This document shows positions 61,568 through 64,000 of a DNA stretch of 64,000 nucleotides, one piece after another (the stretch's first letter is position 1; each line of letters begins with the position of its first letter). Origin of the DNA: Lachnospiraceae bacterium. GTDB taxonomy: Bacteria > Bacillota > Clostridia > Lachnospirales > Lachnospiraceae. The translations under genes were made by a program, and so were the position numbers. The notes beneath the pieces were generated by a model, which saw only the letters and a list, made by a program, of their open reading frames with translations, made no database searches and had not been told where the DNA came from. The stretch lies in contig JAILGE010000009.1 in NCBI GenBank assembly GCA_024697065.1, positions 18,977 through 82,976 on the forward strand, given 5' to 3'.

Positions 61568-62248
61568 TCAAACTTTCACCTTTTCCATATAATGCTTTGC
61601 AAGATACTTATTCTCTCCAACTTCAAGCCTGTATATTCCGACTCTGTATCGGTCGTCTTCCAGGCTTCTTAAATAATTCATTCCGGGATATTTGGGATCA
61701 AATATATTTTTCAAAGCAACTTTTTTCTCCCTGAATATCAAACTGTAAATGCCAAGCTTACTGTATTTTTCAATAAGGTCGATGATCTTATCAAAGGAGT
61801 CTGTTTTTCCTTCCTCCGTCTCAAAACTAAGCCTCATTTCGGCCCCGTTTGCCCAAAAGAAAAAAGCCAGTTTGCTAAGCTCACCCTCACTGAGTCTGCA
61901 GCCCTGCATATCTATATTTATATTGTAAATACAGTCATATTCAATTAAATACCTGCATAGCGGCTTACCCTTATATTTCTTAAGAAGGATATCACCCTGA
62001 CATGCAATCGTTCTGAATTCAAGATCAAGTCTCTTACAATCCTTCAGGACCTGTATAGTTTCCTCAAGACGGTTCTCATCATCGATTCCTGCCAGTGATA
62101 TTTCAATCCGCCTGTCTGCAGTCTTCGATATTTTTTCCAGATCAAACCGGCCCCCGATATTTATTCTACAGTTCATGGTCTGAACATGAGAAAGATCATG
62201 TTTTTCTTTTGCCGGCTCATCCAGCCTCGATACCTTGAAGGTGTTCAT
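61568..62248 (-). CDS. Radical SAM-like partner protein without cluster cysteines
   Basis: 226 residues from an ATG at 62248 that overlaps the preceding stop (ATGA). The alternation of strands and helices (RIEISLAGIDDENRLEETIQ, YNINIDMQGC, MRLSFETEEGKTDSFDKIIDLI) resembles the barrel of radical SAM enzymes, but the CxxxCxxC motif and GGE are missing. It may form a complex with, or be the split C-terminal part of, the protein encoded just before it. No family recognised. Confidence 0.65.
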   Translation of the reverse strand: MNTFKVSRLDEPAKEKHDLSHVQTMNCRINIGGRFDLEKISKTADRRIEISLAGIDDENRLEETIQVLKDCKRLDLEFRTIACQGDILLKKYKGKPLCRYLIEYDCIYNINIDMQGCRLSEGELSKLAFFFWANGAEMRLSFETEEGKTDSFDKIIDLIEKYSKLGIYSLIFREKKVALKNIFDPKYPGMNYLRSLEDDRYRVGIYRLEVGENKYLAKHYMEKVKV

Positions 62249-62916
62249 AGCCCCCGCTCCCATTCACTTCTTCCGATCAGATCTGTACCAAAGCATTTAC
62301 CGTCACTGGCATATAAGCGCCAGTTTTCAATATTCTGTACAATAACCGGCGGGTCTAAGTCTGTTCCGGCAAGCCTTCCATAGCCCTGCAGATAAAAAAT
62401 ATTCGACTTGCCCGAAAGCCCATACTTTTCTATCAGTTCATCTATGCCTTCATCAACATTCTTTCTCTTCCTGACATTGAAAACAATCTTAACAAACTCA
62501 AGATCTTCCGCAGCAAAGCTGATCCGGTTCATGTCCTCCATAAAATCAGTAACCTGTTCAATAAGCCAATAATTTATACTCAGTTTAAGTTCAACAAGGA
62601 TCCTGTTCCAATTTGCAAATTCCACTATACGCTTCAAAAACTTTTTCATCAGGATCCCGTTTGACAGAATAAGGATTTTTTTACACCTGCCGGTATTTAC
62701 CGCATACTCAATAAACAGAAACAGTGCCTTATGTGTGAGCGGTTCACCGCCCTCAAGCTGAAGTTCAAATTCACCATCGCACTCATCGATAATCCCTTTG
62801 AAGGTATCGAAATCCATGAAGGAGTTTTTATCTCTTCCGCTGTACATGCAGCAAAAAGGGCATTCCGTATTGCAATGATTGGTGATATTAATATATAGCC
62901 TTGTACCTTTTTTCAT
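62245..62916 (-). CDS. Small radical SAM protein
   Basis: 223 residues. INITNHCNTECPFCCMYSG (residues 9-27) contains the CxxxCxxC cluster; LQLEGGEPLTHKAL is the GGE motif region and ILILSNGILMKKF the next strand. The protein is short for the superfamily and may need the co-translated partner at 61568-62248 to complete the barrel. GGAGG lies 7 nt before the ATG, in a sequence (TTTCTCTTCGCGGAGGATAAGAA) related to leader copies A and B but with one hairpin arm missing. Confidence 0.82.
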   Translation of the reverse strand: MKKGTRLYINITNHCNTECPFCCMYSGRDKNSFMDFDTFKGIIDECDGEFELQLEGGEPLTHKALFLFIEYAVNTGRCKKILILSNGILMKKFLKRIVEFANWNRILVELKLSINYWLIEQVTDFMEDMNRISFAAEDLEFVKIVFNVRKRKNVDEGIDELIEKYGLSGKSNIFYLQGYGRLAGTDLDPPVIVQNIENWRLYASDGKCFGTDLIGRSEWERGL

Positions 62917-62958
62917 TTCTTATCCTCCGCGAAGAGAAATCCATAAGGAGCTTTTCAT

Positions 62959-63078
62959 TCAAACTTTTATCTTCCTCGTATGGTTCCCTCTTCTGACGAT
63001 AGTTTCCCGGATGATGTTCAATGCAGGCAGCGTATTGATAACCTTATCCTTATATAATGCATTTTTATGAACAAATAA
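62959..63078 (-). pseudogene. 3' end remnant of an unidentified gene
   Basis: A frame of 39 codons (LFVHKNALYKDKVINTLPAL, ending RKIKV then TGA) lies just upstream of the small radical SAM gene, with no start codon before the next in-frame stop. Its composition looks coding. It could be the trailing end of a gene lost when the region to the right was rearranged. I do not recognise the protein. Confidence 0.35.
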
Positions 63079-63248
63079 TCAAACAGGTTTTATGATGGCT
63101 ATGAAGTGAAAAAGTAAATTCCACTTCTAATACCTCTAAGTAGATCTTACCCTTACAGGATCTCCCCCTAAGTTCCACTTATATGTAGTTGAATTTAGTC
63201 TTACAATAGTGATTCTGGCAACCGCCCTTGAAGGGACTGGTGATAATC

Positions 63249-63425
63249 ATGGGTAACAATCCAAATTCACATTTAACTCTCGAAGATAGAAAGATCATCG
63301 AGCAGGGTATCAGTAATTGTGAACCCAAGGCATTTATTCCTTTCCAACAAATGTGCACGAACGCATTACGCAAACAGCAGAAACCCTTTATTTATACCTA
63401 TTTTTTTTCCAACGTTCAGGTCTAA
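63249..63425 (+). pseudogene. IS30-family transposase, N-terminal fragment
   Basis: ATG at 63249, then NSHLTLEDRKIIEQGISN, the typical N-terminus of IS30-type transposases in Firmicutes, where a helix-turn-helix should follow. After about 63320 the similarity is lost and the frame runs on for 35 unrelated codons. No catalytic DDE part is present. Flanking bases 63100-63240 have no gene and probably derive from the same element. Confidence 0.65.
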
Positions 63426-64000
63426 CTATGTTTTCACCTTCTTCTCTTAGTCTGATTGCTCTGTACTCTTCCAAAGGACTATCCCAATATTTTGCTTCAT
63501 TATCATCGTTTATCTTATCTAAGAATCCTTTATTTATATTGAGCGCAGCTAAGTAACCTCTAACATTATCCTTATATAATCTCAGCAACAGATCATAAAA
63601 TCTTTTATTAAAGGTTTCTTCATCCATTGAATCATCAGTAATAATATAAATATCCATTTCAAATGGAATATTAAATTCTTTATTGTGAGTTCTGATATAT
63701 TCCCAAGTATCACCTAATTTTAGATTTTTGGGATAATGATTTCCTTTGCCATAAGAAACCTTAAATGATACAAAATAATCCTTTATAACATCTTTTATAT
63801 ATGAATCATACTCATCACGTATCGTTTCGAAAAAATAGTTATCCTCAATAATATGATTTTCCGTTGCATAATCATGCATATACAGATGAATCTCATCCTT
63901 TTTCTTATCTCCGCCTTCCGGATAAGCCCTAAACTCAAGAAACTCCATCTCCGGATATAATGCAATGGGCAGAAATTTCCTCTGATACTTATCTTCAAGA
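63388..64000 (-). CDS. Uncharacterised protein, cut by the right edge
   Basis: The frame is open from the stop at 63388 to the last base of the window (about 204 residues) and has no stop at the edge. An internal ATG at 63948 could be taken for the start, but the upstream codons (RKFLPIALYPE) look coding, so the gene probably begins outside. The visible part is acidic, mixed alpha/beta, with GGDKKKDEIHLYMHDYATEN and NIPFEMDIYIITDDSMDEET. There is no signal or membrane segment. Family unknown. Confidence 0.55.
   Translation of the reverse strand, partial: LEDKYQRKFLPIALYPEMEFLEFRAYPEGGDKKKDEIHLYMHDYATENHIIEDNYFFETIRDEYDSYIKDVIKDYFVSFKVSYGKGNHYPKNLKLGDTWEYIRTHNKEFNIPFEMDIYIITDDSMDEETFNKRFYDLLLRLYKDNVRGYLAALNINKGFLDKINDDNEAKYWDSPLEEYRAIRLREEGENIVRPERWKKNRYK

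Noticed and set aside
58342..63250. RiPP precursor peptide for the radical SAM cluster
   Set aside because: I looked in the gaps on both strands and saw no short frame with a ribosome binding site, leader-like sequence and core residues; the only short frames are gene remnants.
1..64000. CRISPR array
   Set aside because: No regularly spaced short direct repeats; the repeats seen are pairwise duplications or inverted repeats.

Overview
The window looks like chromosomal DNA of a Gram-positive clostridium, most probably a fibre-degrading gut or rumen member of the Lachnospiraceae. The pointers are a membrane-anchored GH9 cellulase, HemZ, a DUF951 gene, the yicC-gmk-rpoZ gene order, BspA-type leucine-rich repeat proteins, a serpin, strong AGGAGG ribosome binding sites and base composition in the mid-40s GC by eye. 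Almost everything is on the minus strand in long, tightly packed operons. I see no prophage and no CRISPR array; mobile DNA is limited to an IS30-like transposase fragment near the right edge.

Region 1 (1-13.7 kb) is one minus-strand unit running rimO, pgsA, cinA-like, a polyprenyl glycosylphosphotransferase, then surface-polysaccharide genes: a GT-C membrane glycosyltransferase, a PseB-like UDP-sugar 4,6-dehydratase, a GT2, manC, manA, and two GT4 genes, the last cut by the left edge. The GT-C gene is bracketed by two direct copies of a roughly 350-bp junction carrying a terminator, a promoter and fragments of the neighbouring genes, which suggests that it was inserted by recombination.

Region 2 (13.7-20.3 kb) holds yicC-gmk-rpoZ, a large nested inverted repeat, a tRNA-Thr/tRNA-Pro pair, a GT2 with a long structured leader, an Sfp-type PPTase and a DUF4143 ATPase. 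Region 3 (20.4-34.5 kb) is the most striking. From one good promoter at 34.5 kb runs an aminoethylphosphonate (AEP) operon: AEP transaminase, a TagF-like phosphotransferase, PEP mutase with a fused cytidylyltransferase domain, a 964-residue YidC-like/sulfatase-fold fusion, a LicC/PntC-like cytidylyltransferase and phosphonopyruvate decarboxylase. It continues into apt, the full-length Rel, a metallo-beta-lactamase-fold hydrolase and hemZ. The set predicts synthesis, CMP activation and attachment of AEP to a cell-surface polymer.

Region 4 (34.5-47.3 kb) has a lipoprotein serpin next to a tail-anchored GH9 cellulase, a lipoprotein, two recently duplicated LRR proteins, cysK, a MATE exporter, hisS and a DUF5684 protein. 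Region 5 (47.4-58.4 kb) has a plus-strand operon (DUF951, two ATP-grasp enzymes, an Hpt protein), then minus-strand sir2, an XRE-family gene, an HD-TGS Rel paralogue that seems to lack synthetase function, aspS, recU, a patatin and a DUF5610-like protein. Region 6 (58.5-64 kb) is an uncharacterised radical-SAM cluster of four genes with no visible precursor peptide, followed by an IS30-like remnant and a gene cut by the right edge.
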